Under the pieces are notes generated by a model. The model worked only from the letters and a program-made list of their open reading frames with translations, made no database searches and was not told the DNA's origin. A stretch of 64,000 nucleotides of DNA from JANPEZ01 sp031423155 (GTDB taxonomy: Bacteria > Actinomycetota > UBA4738 > HRBIN12), in NCBI GenBank assembly GCA_031423155.1, contig JANPEZ010000161.1, positions 1 to 64,000 of the forward strand, given 5' to 3'. The stretch's first letter is position 1. Each line of letters begins with the position of its first letter. The translations under genes were made by a program, and so were the position numbers. Positions 35,856 to 46,731 of the stretch are shown here, one piece after another.

Positions 35856-36205
35856 GCACTTCCAGACTGTTCCTTTCGGGCATCCGGTGCTCCGGGCGAC
35901 ACGGGGCGAACCCCGGCGAGAAGGACGAGCCCCAGGACTTCGTCGTCGATCTTGACCTGGACGTCACCGTCGATGCCGACGACATCGGTTCCACCGCCGA
36001 CTATCGAGCGATATCGCAAGCGGCACGCGAGAAGGTTGCATCGGAGTCGTTCGACCTGCTCGAGACCCTCGCCCGGGCGGTTGCGGAAGCGGTCCTGGCG
36101 ATGGATCACGTCACCCGCGCGACGGCGGTCGTTCACAAGCCCGGCGCCGCAAGCGCCATCGGGATCGAAGGCGTCGCTGCCGCCGCGACGGCCGGGGGAG
36201 ACTGA
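35852..36205 (+). CDS. folB: Dihydroneopterin aldolase
   Basis: 117 residues, GTG start overlapping the previous stop (GTGA). Cleaves dihydroneopterin to the hydroxymethyl pterin. The FolB pattern is visible: LFLSGIRCSGRHGANPGEKDEPQDFVVDL is its opening in spaced form, with YRAISQAAREKV, FDLLETLARAVAEAVL and AVVHKPGA. The first part has Cys where many homologues have a Tyr/Phe near the RHGANPGE motif. Confidence 0.9.
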   Translation: MSTSRLFLSGIRCSGRHGANPGEKDEPQDFVVDLDLDVTVDADDIGSTADYRAISQAAREKVASESFDLLETLARAVAEAVLAMDHVTRATAVVHKPGAASAIGIEGVAAAATAGGD

Positions 36206-36209
36206 GGGC

Positions 36210-36713
36210 GTGAACGTCCGCGCGCTCCTGGGGATCGGGACGAACCTCGGAGAGCGCCTGGAGAACCTCCAGCGTGCCGTAGACATCTTGGCCGCGACGC
36301 AGGGAGTCAGCTTCGAACGCTCCTCCCGCGTCTACGAGACCGATCCGGTCGGTCCCGCCCAGCCCGACTTCCTCAACATCGTGGTCGCCGTCGAAACCGA
36401 TCTGACGGCGCGCGAACTGCTCGGCGTCTGCGCGCACATCGAAGCCGAACTCCATCGGGTACGTCTGGAGCACTGGGGGCCGCGAACGATAGATGTGGAC
36501 ATACTCAACTTCGGCGATCAGGACTTGGACGAGCCCGATCTGGTCGTTCCTCACCCTCGGATGCACGAGAGAGCCTTCGTGCTGATGCCGTTGTTGGAAC
36601 TTGAGAAGGACCCCAAGCTCCCCGGAGGACGGCGGATGATGTCCTTGCACCTAGGTGAGGGCGCGCTCGAGGGCGCTCGCGTCTTCGCCCCCCCGATCCG
36701 GCCGGGGCCTTGA
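36210..36713 (+). CDS. folK: 2-amino-4-hydroxy-6-hydroxymethyldihydropteridine pyrophosphokinase
   Basis: 167 residues, GTG start 4 bases after folB. Pyrophosphorylates the pterin for FolP. Motifs: LGIGTNLGERLENL, SRVYETDPVGP, PDFLNIVVAVET, GPRTIDVDIL and PHPRMHERAFVLMPL. It overlaps the next gene by TTGA. Confidence 0.94.
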   Translation: MNVRALLGIGTNLGERLENLQRAVDILAATQGVSFERSSRVYETDPVGPAQPDFLNIVVAVETDLTARELLGVCAHIEAELHRVRLEHWGPRTIDVDILNFGDQDLDEPDLVVPHPRMHERAFVLMPLLELEKDPKLPGGRRMMSLHLGEGALEGARVFAPPIRPGP

Positions 36714-38026
36714 GCGCGACCGGGTCCTTCTGCCTCCGGTGCGACTGGACCGGCGCGGGCCAGAAGGGCTCGGGCTGTCCGGAGTGCGGAGAGCCGCTAT
36801 TCGCGATGCCGGTCCCCGAACTTCGCCCCGAGCCCCTTGCAGGGGCGGAGGTCGCTGAGGACGACCGGGCCGAGCGACATCCCGCTCCGGACTGGAGCGA
36901 GGGAAGACGGGCGGGCAGACCCCTGCTCGCGCTGACGGTCGTGGGTCTCGTCCTGGTCTCCGTCGTGGTGGTCTGGACGAACGCTCACGTGCGGAACGTG
37001 CCGAGGGATGCGCCCCTTACCGGAAACGGGGTCCTCGTCTACATGAGCGATATCGCCGGAGGTGGCCAGCGTCTCTGGCGATGGGATCTGGCGACCGGCA
37101 AGGTCGCGCGAGGGCCCCTGATGCAGGGAACCACCGAGCTCGTCGACGCCTATCAGGCGCTCCCGGGGTGGATCGGAGTAACCTCCAGGCTGCCGGACGG
37201 CAGGCAGCAGGCCTCGGTCCTTCGGTTCCTCGGTCCGGATGACGCCCCCGTGTCGTTGGCGACCGGCGACCTGGTCGCCTGGTCGGCACACGGTCAGAGC
37301 GTGGCGGTGCTCCGGCGCGGACCTCTTGCCGACCGCTGCCACCGGGAGGTCTCGATCTTGTTGGTGAACCTGGTCCTCAACTCGCGCGAGAGACCGTTCC
37401 ACGACGACTCACTCTGCGGTGACGTTCTCTCGGTGGGGCGGGCTTTCGCGAGCACGTACTTCACCCTCGAGAAGAACGGACAGGCCGAGATCAACTTCGC
37501 CGGCAACGGGGATCCGCATCCGGTTCTGGAGGGGTACTCATTGATCTCGATCTCGGCGGCCAGCGACATGATCGTCACGCCGGGCACGGGCAGGGACCCC
37601 CAGACGATCGCCCCGGTCCGCACACGGGCATCGGAGGATCCACCCATGCCCTTCGTGCACGGAGCCGGTCTCTTCTGGAGAGGCAGGCCCGACCAGGCAC
37701 CCGTCGCGTACGGAACGGCCGAGAGCGACATGAGGATCGAGCGGGTGCTCGCTTGGTCGCCGGATGCGCTTCACGCCTTGGTCGCGGGCTCCGTTGGCCA
37801 GCGGCAGGGGTTGTTCCTCATCGAGGCGGGGCCCGGGGAGACCAGGCGGGTGCCGATCTACGTTGGGCCGGTACTCGGCCTGACGTACGGAGCCATAACC
37901 GACGAGGGAACCGTTCTGGTCGTAACCGACGGCTCTTTGTTCTCGTGGATCGACGGAGTCAGGAGGGCGGTTCGGCTTCCAGAGGGCGCGCCCGCGCCCA
38001 CCGGCCCTCTCGTCTGGACCTCCTGA
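36710..38026 (+). CDS. Zinc-ribbon, single-pass membrane protein with beta-propeller-like ectodomain
   Basis: 438 residues. N-terminal zinc ribbon (FCLRCDWTG and GCPECGEP), acidic linker, one membrane helix (LLALTVVGLVLVSVVVVWT, about residues 72-92), then a beta-rich extracellular part with repeats of the type LWRWDLATGKV and VLAWSPDALHALVAG, as in WD40/TolB-like propellers. TTG start overlaps the folK stop. Unknown function; position links it with the folate/pantothenate block only by operon structure. Confidence 0.7.
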   Translation: MSATGSFCLRCDWTGAGQKGSGCPECGEPLFAMPVPELRPEPLAGAEVAEDDRAERHPAPDWSEGRRAGRPLLALTVVGLVLVSVVVVWTNAHVRNVPRDAPLTGNGVLVYMSDIAGGGQRLWRWDLATGKVARGPLMQGTTELVDAYQALPGWIGVTSRLPDGRQQASVLRFLGPDDAPVSLATGDLVAWSAHGQSVAVLRRGPLADRCHREVSILLVNLVLNSRERPFHDDSLCGDVLSVGRAFASTYFTLEKNGQAEINFAGNGDPHPVLEGYSLISISAASDMIVTPGTGRDPQTIAPVRTRASEDPPMPFVHGAGLFWRGRPDQAPVAYGTAESDMRIERVLAWSPDALHALVAGSVGQRQGLFLIEAGPGETRRVPIYVGPVLGLTYGAITDEGTVLVVTDGSLFSWIDGVRRAVRLPEGAPAPTGPLVWTS

Positions 38027-38046
38027 GGTTGGGATACTCCGCTCCG

Positions 38047-38910
38047 ATGGAAGTTTCCGTTATCGGGGCGGGCCGGGTCGGAACGGCGATGGCGGTTCTG
38101 CTTCAGCGAGCCGGCCATGTCGTGACCGCTGCGTCGGGGAGGCAAGCCACCCAGGAGCGGGTCGCGAGGTACCTGCCGGGCGTTCCCGTCGTCGATGCCG
38201 GTCCGGCCGCCGGCGCCGCCGAGCTGGTCCTTATCGCGGTGCCGGACGATCCGCTCGAGAAGTTGGTGCTTTCCCTCGCCAAGGCCGGTGCGTTCCGACG
38301 AGATGCCTGGGTCTCCCATCTGTCCGGATCCCTCGGGCTCGACGCTCTGGCCCCGGCGCGCGCGGCGGGCGCGAGGGTCCTCGCTATCCATCCGTTCATG
38401 ACCGTTCCGGATGTCGAGAGCGCGATCGAGCGCATCCCCGGCAGCGCCATGGCGGTGACTTCCCAAGACGACGAAGGTGAGGCGCTCGGCTTCCTGCTCG
38501 CCGAAGATGTTGGGGCCCAGCCGTTCTCGCTCGCCGACGACAAGAGGGCCTTGTATCACGCGGCCGCGGTATTCGCGTCCAACTACGTTGTGGCCGCTGC
38601 CGGCATCGCAGAAGACCTCCTGCGGGAGGCCGGCGTCCCCGATCCGGTCGCGGTGCTGACGCCGCTATCGAGAGCGACGGTCGAGAACATCGGTCGTGTC
38701 GGCCCGGCCCAAGCTCTGACCGGACCGGCGGTGCGGGGCGACGTTGGAACCGTGGAGCGGAACCTCGCCGCCCTGAGAGAGGCGGCACCTCGCGCGGTCG
38801 CCGCTTACGTCGAACTATGCCGCGTCGCGCTCGACCTAGCCGCGCGCAGCGGGCGTCTGTCCCCGACGGATCGGCAGCGGGTAGAGGAGGTTCTGGCGCG
38901 ATGGACCTGA
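38047..38910 (+). CDS. Rossmann-like and DUF2520 domain protein
   Basis: 287 residues. N-terminal NAD(P)-binding Rossmann fold (VSVIGAGRVGTAMAVLLQRAG) and a C-terminal DUF2520 helical domain (ALYHAAAVFASNYVVA, LTPLSRATVENI). It resembles ketopantoate reductase and pyrroline carboxylate reductase folds. DUF2520 genes often lie directly before panC, which has suggested a role in pantothenate synthesis; that is inference. The ATG at 38047 is 8 bases after GATACT. Overlaps panC by 10 bases. Confidence 0.85.
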   Translation: MEVSVIGAGRVGTAMAVLLQRAGHVVTAASGRQATQERVARYLPGVPVVDAGPAAGAAELVLIAVPDDPLEKLVLSLAKAGAFRRDAWVSHLSGSLGLDALAPARAAGARVLAIHPFMTVPDVESAIERIPGSAMAVTSQDDEGEALGFLLAEDVGAQPFSLADDKRALYHAAAVFASNYVVAAAGIAEDLLREAGVPDPVAVLTPLSRATVENIGRVGPAQALTGPAVRGDVGTVERNLAALREAAPRAVAAYVELCRVALDLAARSGRLSPTDRQRVEEVLARWT

Positions 38911-39773
38911 TCAGAGCGGCCGCCCAGATGCGCGGCATCACCGACGCCCGTAGGGCGGCCGCCGACACCACCGCGCGCGGCGCCGAGGTCGGCTTCGTTC
39001 CCACGATGGGGGCCCTGCACGCCGGCCACAGCGCTCTGCTGAAGCGGGCGCGCGAAGAGCACCCCTTCCTCGTGATGTCCCTGTTCGTGAACCCTGCCCA
39101 GTTCGGCCGGGACGAAGACCTCGACTCCTATCCTGCCGACGAGGAACGAGACCTATCGATAGCCGAACAACACGGGGTCGACCTCGTCTTCGCTCCCGGT
39201 CTCGACGAGATGTACCCACCCGGCTTGGCCCTGATAGAGCCGGATCCGGGCCCGGTCGCCGCCGCCTTCGAAGGCGTCGCCCGGCCCGGGCACTTCGCAG
39301 GAGTTCTCAAGGCCGTTCACCGTCTCTTCGAGATATGCGGCCCCTGCACCTCTTATCTCGGCGAGAAGGACGCCCAGCAACTCTTCCTCATCCGGAAGAT
39401 GGTTCACGACCTGGGCATGCCGATAGACGTCGCAAGCTGTCCAACGGTGAGAGCTCCCGATGGCCTGGCGTTATCGAGCCGCAACGCCTACCTCTCACCC
39501 GAGGAAAGGGAGGCGGCCGGCTGCCTCTTCCTGGCTCTATCGGAGGCGGCCGAACACGCAAGGTCGGGCGAGCGCGATGCCGCCAAGCTCATCGCGGTCA
39601 TGGCCCGGGAGATAGGCGCGACGGAGCAGGCGACCCTCGACTACGCCGCCGTGGTGGACGATGCGACGTTCCAGCCGATCGCCACCGTCACCGGTCCGAC
39701 AAGGGCGCTCGTAGCTGCCCGATTCGGCAGGACGCGCCTGATCGACAACCTCAGGCTGGAGACGGACCGCTGA
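38901..39773 (+). CDS. panC: Pantothenate synthetase
   Basis: 290 residues. Condenses pantoate and beta-alanine with ATP. Motifs: VPTMGALHAGHSALL (HIGH-like), SLFVNPAQF, YLGEKDAQQLFLIRKM and LALSSRNAYLS (KMSKS-like region). ATG at 38901 with GAGGAGG at 38884-38890. Confidence 0.95.
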   Translation: MDLIRAAAQMRGITDARRAAADTTARGAEVGFVPTMGALHAGHSALLKRAREEHPFLVMSLFVNPAQFGRDEDLDSYPADEERDLSIAEQHGVDLVFAPGLDEMYPPGLALIEPDPGPVAAAFEGVARPGHFAGVLKAVHRLFEICGPCTSYLGEKDAQQLFLIRKMVHDLGMPIDVASCPTVRAPDGLALSSRNAYLSPEEREAAGCLFLALSEAAEHARSGERDAAKLIAVMAREIGATEQATLDYAAVVDDATFQPIATVTGPTRALVAARFGRTRLIDNLRLETDR

Positions 39774-39827
39774 AGCTCGCAGCAGCCCGGGTTGTCGCGG
39801 CGTAACCCGTAGGGGACGATGGGCGCC

Positions 39828-40610
39828 ATGTTGCTCGCGGTTGACGTCGGCAATACCGAGATCGTCTTGGGCGTCTTTCGCGGCGACCATCTCGAGCACA
39901 CGTGGCGCATGTCCACCATGCCGGAGCGCACGCCCGACGAGCTTGCCCTGCTGCTGGCCGGGTTCCTCTCCCAGAAGGAGATGTCATTCGAGCGGCAGAT
40001 CTCGGGTGTGGTCATCGCCTCGGTTGTTCCGGGTGTGACCTCCACCCTTCGCGACATGGCGCACTCCTATTTCCCCTTCCCTCCCGTCGTGGTCGGCCCC
40101 GGCACCAAGACGGGGGTGCCGCTGTTAACCGATAACCCTCGTGAGGTCGGGGCGGATCGGGTCGTCAACGCCCTGGCTGCCTTCACGCGGTTCGGGGGAC
40201 CGGCGATCGTCGTCGACTTCGGGACCGGGACGAACTTCGATGTCATCTCCGACAAGGGCGAGTTCATCGGGGGAGTGATCGCCCCGGGGATCCAGGTGAG
40301 CGCGGCGTCGCTGTTCTCCAACACGGCTCGGCTCACCCGCGTCGAGCTGAACGCACCGAAGAACGTCATCGGCAAGAGCACGGTCGAGTGCATCCAGTCC
40401 GGACTCATCTTCGGAACGGCGGGAGAGGTCGACGGCATCGTCCAGCGCATCCGCGCCGAGCTCGGTACTCCCGCCGTCACCATCGCGACCGGCGGCCTCG
40501 CCGGCGTCGTCATCCCCCACTGCAGCACCATCGATCACCACGAGCCATGGCTCACCCTTGAAGGCCTTCGCCTCGTCTTCGAGAAGAACGTGGTGACGGC
40601 CGATGAGTGA
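39828..40610 (+). CDS. coaX: Type III pantothenate kinase
   Basis: 260 residues. First step of coenzyme A synthesis from pantothenate. Motifs: MLLAVDVGNTEIVLGVF (phosphate 1), GADRVVNALAA, IVVDFGTGTNFDVI (phosphate 2 region) and GGVIAPGIQVS. I use the ATG at 39828 because the family starts there; one at 39819 falls only 3 bases after a TAGGGG box. Follows panC and overlaps lysS by 8 bases. Confidence 0.94.
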   Translation: MLLAVDVGNTEIVLGVFRGDHLEHTWRMSTMPERTPDELALLLAGFLSQKEMSFERQISGVVIASVVPGVTSTLRDMAHSYFPFPPVVVGPGTKTGVPLLTDNPREVGADRVVNALAAFTRFGGPAIVVDFGTGTNFDVISDKGEFIGGVIAPGIQVSAASLFSNTARLTRVELNAPKNVIGKSTVECIQSGLIFGTAGEVDGIVQRIRAELGTPAVTIATGGLAGVVIPHCSTIDHHEPWLTLEGLRLVFEKNVVTADE

Positions 40611-42135
40611 AGAGATCCCCCCGCCGGAGGAGAGCGCTTCGAGGGAAGCGGAGGTTTTCAAGGCTCGCCGTGACAGTCTCAACCGGCTGCGCGCCGCCGG
40701 CGTCGAGCCCTTCGCCCTCAACTTCGCTCCAGATTCGACCGCAGCGGAGATACACGCCGAGTTCCCGGACGGGGTCCTTGCCGACGGAGAGGACTCCTCC
40801 CGCAGCGCGACCGTGGCCGGTCGCGTCGTGATGGCTCGCAGGATGGGCAAGCTGAACTTCCTCGTCCTTCGCGATCGAAGCGGGGATATCCAACTCTTCT
40901 GCGAAGAGGCCACCCTGGACGAGGCCTCTCTGGCGCTGATCGATGATGTGGATCTCGGCGACATCGTCGGTGCGTCGGGAGTGGTCGTTCGGACCAAGCG
41001 CGGCGAGATCTCCGTCAAGGTCCGCGCCCTCACGATGCTGACCAAATCGCTGAGGCCGCTTCCGGAGAAATGGCACGGACTGAAGGACCCCGACCTGCAG
41101 CAGCGCCGCCGTTACCTGCACCTGATCGCCGATGAGAACCCACGGCTCTACTTCCTCGCCCGCGCGACCGCATTGAAGACGATCCGCCGCGTCCTGGACG
41201 AGCGCGGCTTCGTCGAGTTCGAGGGACCGATGCTGCAGCCCGTTGCCGGCGGCGCCAACGCGCGGCCGTTCACCACCTATCACAACGTCCTTGATACCGA
41301 GTTGAAACTGCGCATCTCGCTGGAGCTCTACCTCAAGCGCATGCTCGTGGGCGGCGTCGAGCGCATCTTCGAGATGGGTCGCAACTTCCGCAACGAGGGT
41401 ATCGACCGCGACCACAACCCCGAATTCACGATGCTCGAGGCCTATCAGGCCTACGGCGACTACGACACGATGATGGAGTTGTCCGAGGCGCTCATCGTCG
41501 AGTGCGCCCGCGCGGTGAACGTCCTCATGGGCAGAGACTCCGACTCGCTCGCGATCCCGTTCCGTGGCAGCACCGTCGACTTGACCCCGCCGTTCCGCCG
41601 GATAACCATCCTGGGGTCGGTGGGCGAGGCGGTCGGTGAACAGGTAACCCTGGATCGGCCCGACCTTGCCCGGTTAGCCGAAAGTAAGGGCGTCTCTGTC
41701 GATCCCGCCTGGGGTCCGGGCAAGATCGTGCAGGAGATGTTCGAGAAGCTGGTCGAGCCGGGCATCCAGGAGCCGACCTTCGTCTGCGACTTTCCGCGGG
41801 AGGTCTCGCCGCTGGCCAGACCACATCGGAACGATGCGGGCCTGACCGAGCACTTCGATCTGGTTATCGGTGGGCTGGAACTCGTCACGGCCTTTTCGGA
41901 ACTGACCGACCCGGACGAGCAGCGGGCCAGGTTCGAGATGCAGCAGAGGGCCAAGGCCGCAGGAGACGAAGAAGCTCACCCATTGGACGAGGACTTCCTC
42001 ACCGCGCTCGAACACGGCATGCCGCCCGCGGGAGGACTTGGCCTCGGGATCGATCGGTTGCTCATGCTTCTCACGGACGCGCCATCGCTCAGGGATCTGA
42101 TCATGTTTCCCTCGCAGCGCCCCGAAGAGCGCTAG
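40603..42135 (+). CDS. lysS: Lysyl-tRNA synthetase, class II
   Basis: 510 residues. OB-fold anticodon-binding domain (about 60-160: VAGRVVMARRMGKLNFLVL), then the class II catalytic core with motif 1 (FVEFEGPMLQP), motif 2 (RIFEMGRNFRNEGIDRDHNPEFTMLEAYQAYGD in spaced form) and motif 3 (GLGLGIDRLLMLLTD). Complete. Its stop is 6 bases from the convergent stop of the receiver gene, inside a small palindrome (CTAGCG-AG-CGCTAG, 42132-42145). Confidence 0.96.
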   Translation: MSEEIPPPEESASREAEVFKARRDSLNRLRAAGVEPFALNFAPDSTAAEIHAEFPDGVLADGEDSSRSATVAGRVVMARRMGKLNFLVLRDRSGDIQLFCEEATLDEASLALIDDVDLGDIVGASGVVVRTKRGEISVKVRALTMLTKSLRPLPEKWHGLKDPDLQQRRRYLHLIADENPRLYFLARATALKTIRRVLDERGFVEFEGPMLQPVAGGANARPFTTYHNVLDTELKLRISLELYLKRMLVGGVERIFEMGRNFRNEGIDRDHNPEFTMLEAYQAYGDYDTMMELSEALIVECARAVNVLMGRDSDSLAIPFRGSTVDLTPPFRRITILGSVGEAVGEQVTLDRPDLARLAESKGVSVDPAWGPGKIVQEMFEKLVEPGIQEPTFVCDFPREVSPLARPHRNDAGLTEHFDLVIGGLELVTAFSELTDPDEQRARFEMQQRAKAAGDEEAHPLDEDFLTALEHGMPPAGGLGLGIDRLLMLLTDAPSLRDLIMFPSQRPEER

Positions 42136-42141
42136 CGAGCG

Positions 42142-42519
42142 CTAGTCGTCGCCGGGCTCGGCGGCCTCGTGAAGGACGATGACCAGATCGTCGAGGCCAA
42201 CGCCCTTGGCGAGGAAACCCGATGCACCCGCCGCGCGAGCTTCCTTCTCGACACCGGGATCGGCGTGCGCCGTCAAGATCACGACGGGAAGGTCTGGCTG
42301 TGTCTTGTGGATCTGCTTCATCGCGTCGATACCGGAAAGGTCGGGCATCGAAAGGTCCATCAGCACCACGTCCGGTTCGAGAGAGTCCGCCTCCTCGCAT
42401 GCCGCCACACCCCCGCCGGCCTCTCCGGCGACCTCGAAACCCTCGACCATGCGAAGCGCGGATGTAAGCGCCGTACGGAAAGCTGGGTGGTCGTCCACGA
42501 CCAGGACTCTCAACGTCAA
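42142..42519 (-). CDS. Receiver-only response regulator, second copy
   Basis: 125 residues, the same length as the receiver protein at 3014-3391 and alike in sequence (RVLVVDDHPAFR, GFEVAGEAGGG, VVLMDLSMPD, VVILTAHAD, FLAKGVG). The frame is open far upstream, but the family starts at LTLRVLVVDD, encoded by TTG at 42519 with AGGAG 4 bases before it; a TTG at 42513 is the alternative. No output domain. Partner kinase unknown. Confidence 0.85.
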   Translation of the reverse strand: MTLRVLVVDDHPAFRTALTSALRMVEGFEVAGEAGGGVAACEEADSLEPDVVLMDLSMPDLSGIDAMKQIHKTQPDLPVVILTAHADPGVEKEARAAGASGFLAKGVGLDDLVIVLHEAAEPGDD

Positions 42520-42910
42520 TCGTCTCCTAACGAGGGAAGCTTCTCCGGGGGGATCGGCCGACTCGCAGCTAGGGGTATCTGCTGGAAACGATTGTGCCCG
42601 CCCCTGTAGTCCGTCACAACGCCTATCCGGGGGAGATTGCATGGCCCGAACGGGGGATGCCGCAGGTCTTATGGCCCAACCCCTAATCTTCAGCACCCGA
42701 CCTTCCGAATAACCCATTTGGAGGTACTCATGGGTGCAGATATGCAGGTTGAAGTCCGGGCTTATCGGCAGGCACGGGTATACTCCCCCGTGAAGGGCGC
42801 TGCAGGCGGCTCCTCGCGTCGACGGCACCCGGCGCACCTTGAGGGTAGGACGTGGTCCGCTGATCCTCGAGGGACCGGAACATGCGGGCTGTGGCCCGGA
42901 GGACTCTGAC
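42520..42910. other. 391-base intergenic region with clpC promoter and possible small ORF
   Basis: Between the receiver gene and clpC. TATACT at 42779-42784 is the best minus-10 box. An upstream reading frame 42730-42909 (59 codons, MGADMQVEVRAYRQ) has GGAGG at 42720-42724 but crosses the promoter and loses protein-like character; I regard it as doubtful, perhaps a leader ORF from a promoter at TAATCT near 42684. Confidence 0.4.
42779..42784 (+). promoter_or_regulatory. Minus-10 box TATACT of clpC
   Basis: Closest match to the consensus in the region; gives a leader of about 120 bases before the clpC ATG at 42911. No clear minus-35 at ideal spacing. Confidence 0.45.
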
Positions 42911-45399
<2,489 letters not shown>

Positions 45400-45407
45400 G
45401 CCTGCAC

Positions 45408-45812
45408 CTAGGGGACCAGCTCGAAGCTCTCTGCGTGCCGCGGCTTGACGACCTCGAAATGGCGTCGGTCTAAGGTGGCGATGCGAGTGATATCGAGGCG
45501 TTCCGCGACGGCCACGATCGAGGCGTCCACAGTGCCGAGTGCCATGTCGCGGTAGCGCCAGACGAGCTCCGCGATCCTTTCCCAGTCGCCCGGCTCGACA
45601 GGGACCGGGAGTAGGCCGCCCGCGGCGAACTCGGCCAAAACTCTGACTTCGCCCTCTGCGCCGAGGTGCTTTTGGACGAAGTAGGCGACCTCGCCTATGA
45701 CCGGTTGTGGGACGTATAGGGGCCCCGGCTCAAAGGAGAGAAGCCTCGCGCATCTGTCGTGCGCGCTGTCGCGCCCGTCGGCGGCAGCCACGATCGGACC
45801 GGTGTCGATCAG
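45408..45812 (-). CDS. vapC: PIN-domain toxin VapC
   Basis: 134 residues, a PIN-domain ribonuclease. The acidic active-site residues are visible: Asp in LIDTGPIV, Glu in IGEVAYF, Asp in GTVDASIVAVA and Asp in ATLDRRHF. No ATG, GTG or TTG lies near the domain start; the CTG at 45812 overlaps the vapB stop as CTGA and is the likely start by translational coupling. The open frame reaches further upstream, antiparallel to other sequence, and is not used. Confidence 0.85.
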   Translation of the reverse strand: MIDTGPIVAAADGRDSAHDRCARLLSFEPGPLYVPQPVIGEVAYFVQKHLGAEGEVRVLAEFAAGGLLPVPVEPGDWERIAELVWRYRDMALGTVDASIVAVAERLDITRIATLDRRHFEVVKPRHAESFELVP

Positions 45813-46084
45813 GACTGGGATGGATGCTCCCGGCCGAAGGCGTCGGCTTCCACCTGTGGCCAGATCTCCTTTTCCATGATCTCGTCCAGGTTCTCTGCGT
45901 TGCTGTTGTCCCTTCCGCTGTCGCCCACCCACCCGCCGAAGAGCACTCTTCGTTGTGGTCGAAGGCCCAGGTGGGACTCGAGCGCCTCGCGGGTCAGTTC
46001 CGAGATGGTCATGCCGCGCCGCTTGGCCTCGTGACGAAGGAGCTCGTCTAGCTCGTCGGGGATCTTCACGGTCGTCCTCCTCAT
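45809..46084 (-). CDS. vapB: Ribbon-helix-helix antitoxin VapB
   Basis: 91 residues. N-terminal ribbon-helix-helix (RRTTVKIPDELDELLRHEAKRRGMTISELTREAL) binds DNA as a dimer; the C-terminal half should wrap the toxin. ATG at 46084 directly follows the palindrome at 46087-46098. Overlaps vapC by 4 bases. Confidence 0.88.
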   Translation of the reverse strand: MRRTTVKIPDELDELLRHEAKRRGMTISELTREALESHLGLRPQRRVLFGGWVGDSGRDNSNAENLDEIMEKEIWPQVEADAFGREHPSQS

Positions 46085-46086
46085 GG

Positions 46087-46098
46087 TATGCCAGCATA
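46087..46098 (-). promoter_or_regulatory. vapBC operator-promoter: TATGC-CA-GCATA palindrome
   Basis: Five-base arms around a 2-base centre. On the minus strand TATGCT (46093-46098) forms a minus-10 box 8 bases before the vapB ATG, so VapB binding here would block its own leaderless promoter. Confidence 0.45.
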
Positions 46099-46182
46099 TC
46101 CCGCCTTCGTGCGTGGGTCATGTGTCCATGCTCATAGCCTCCGGCACGGGGTGCTGTGACGGCGGTCACCGAACGCGGAGAA

Positions 46183-46196
46183 ACCTGTAAACAGGT
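46183..46196. promoter_or_regulatory. Perfect palindrome ACCTGT-AA-ACAGGT before the sigma gene
   Basis: Six-base arms around AA, ending 4 bases before the ATG at 46201. It contains TAAACA (46188-46193), which would be a leaderless minus-10 box at 7 bases. Likely operator for a repressor of the sigma operon. Confidence 0.45.
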
Positions 46197-46200
46197 AGGC

Positions 46201-46731
46201 ATGGCTCGAGCGTTCTTGTCTCGTATGACTGCGATCGCAGCGAGCGAACTAGTGGGGTCGGCCACCTTCGAGGAGTTCTTCCTGGCGGAGCGGCAGGGCC
46301 TTTACGGCGCCCTCTGGCTCGTGACCCGCAACAAGCACGAGGCGGAGGAGATAGCCCAAGACGCCTTCCTAAAGGTGCTCGAGCACTGGGACCGGGTCGG
46401 CGAGATGGACGATCCGACCGGCTACCTCTACCGGACCGCGATGAACCTTTGGAGGAGCCGTGGCAGGCGAGCGGCGCTGGCTCTGCGCAAGGCGGCCCAT
46501 ACCCTTCCGCGAGACGACGGCATCGCCGCGATCGAGGAGCGCGAGACGGTCATCCGCGCGCTGGCGCCGCTCACGCCGCGACAGCGCGCCGCGATCGTCC
46601 TGACCGACCTTCTGGGTTTCACGTCGGAAGAGGCCGCGGAAGCACTCGGCGTGCGCGCTTCGACGGTTCGCGTCCTTGCGGCCAGAGCGAGAGCGAAACT
46701 CAAAGAAGAGATGGGAGTGAAAGATGAGTGA
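46201..46731 (+). CDS. ECF-type RNA polymerase sigma factor (SigE/SigM-like)
   Basis: 176 residues from the ATG at 46201; a GTG at 46156 would add 15. Sigma region 2 (FEEFFLAERQGLYGALWLV, HEAEEIAQDAFLKVLEHW) and region 4 (LTPRQRAAIVLTDLLGF, ASTVRVLAARARAKLKE). Alters promoter choice under an unknown signal. Overlaps the next gene, its likely membrane partner, by 8 bases. Confidence 0.9.
   Translation: MARAFLSRMTAIAASELVGSATFEEFFLAERQGLYGALWLVTRNKHEAEEIAQDAFLKVLEHWDRVGEMDDPTGYLYRTAMNLWRSRGRRAALALRKAAHTLPRDDGIAAIEERETVIRALAPLTPRQRAAIVLTDLLGFTSEEAAEALGVRASTVRVLAARARAKLKEEMGVKDE

Noticed and set aside
42730..42909. 59-codon gene upstream of clpC
   Set aside because: Good ribosome-binding site, but it runs through the clpC promoter and the second half looks non-coding; kept only as a note in the intergenic entry.
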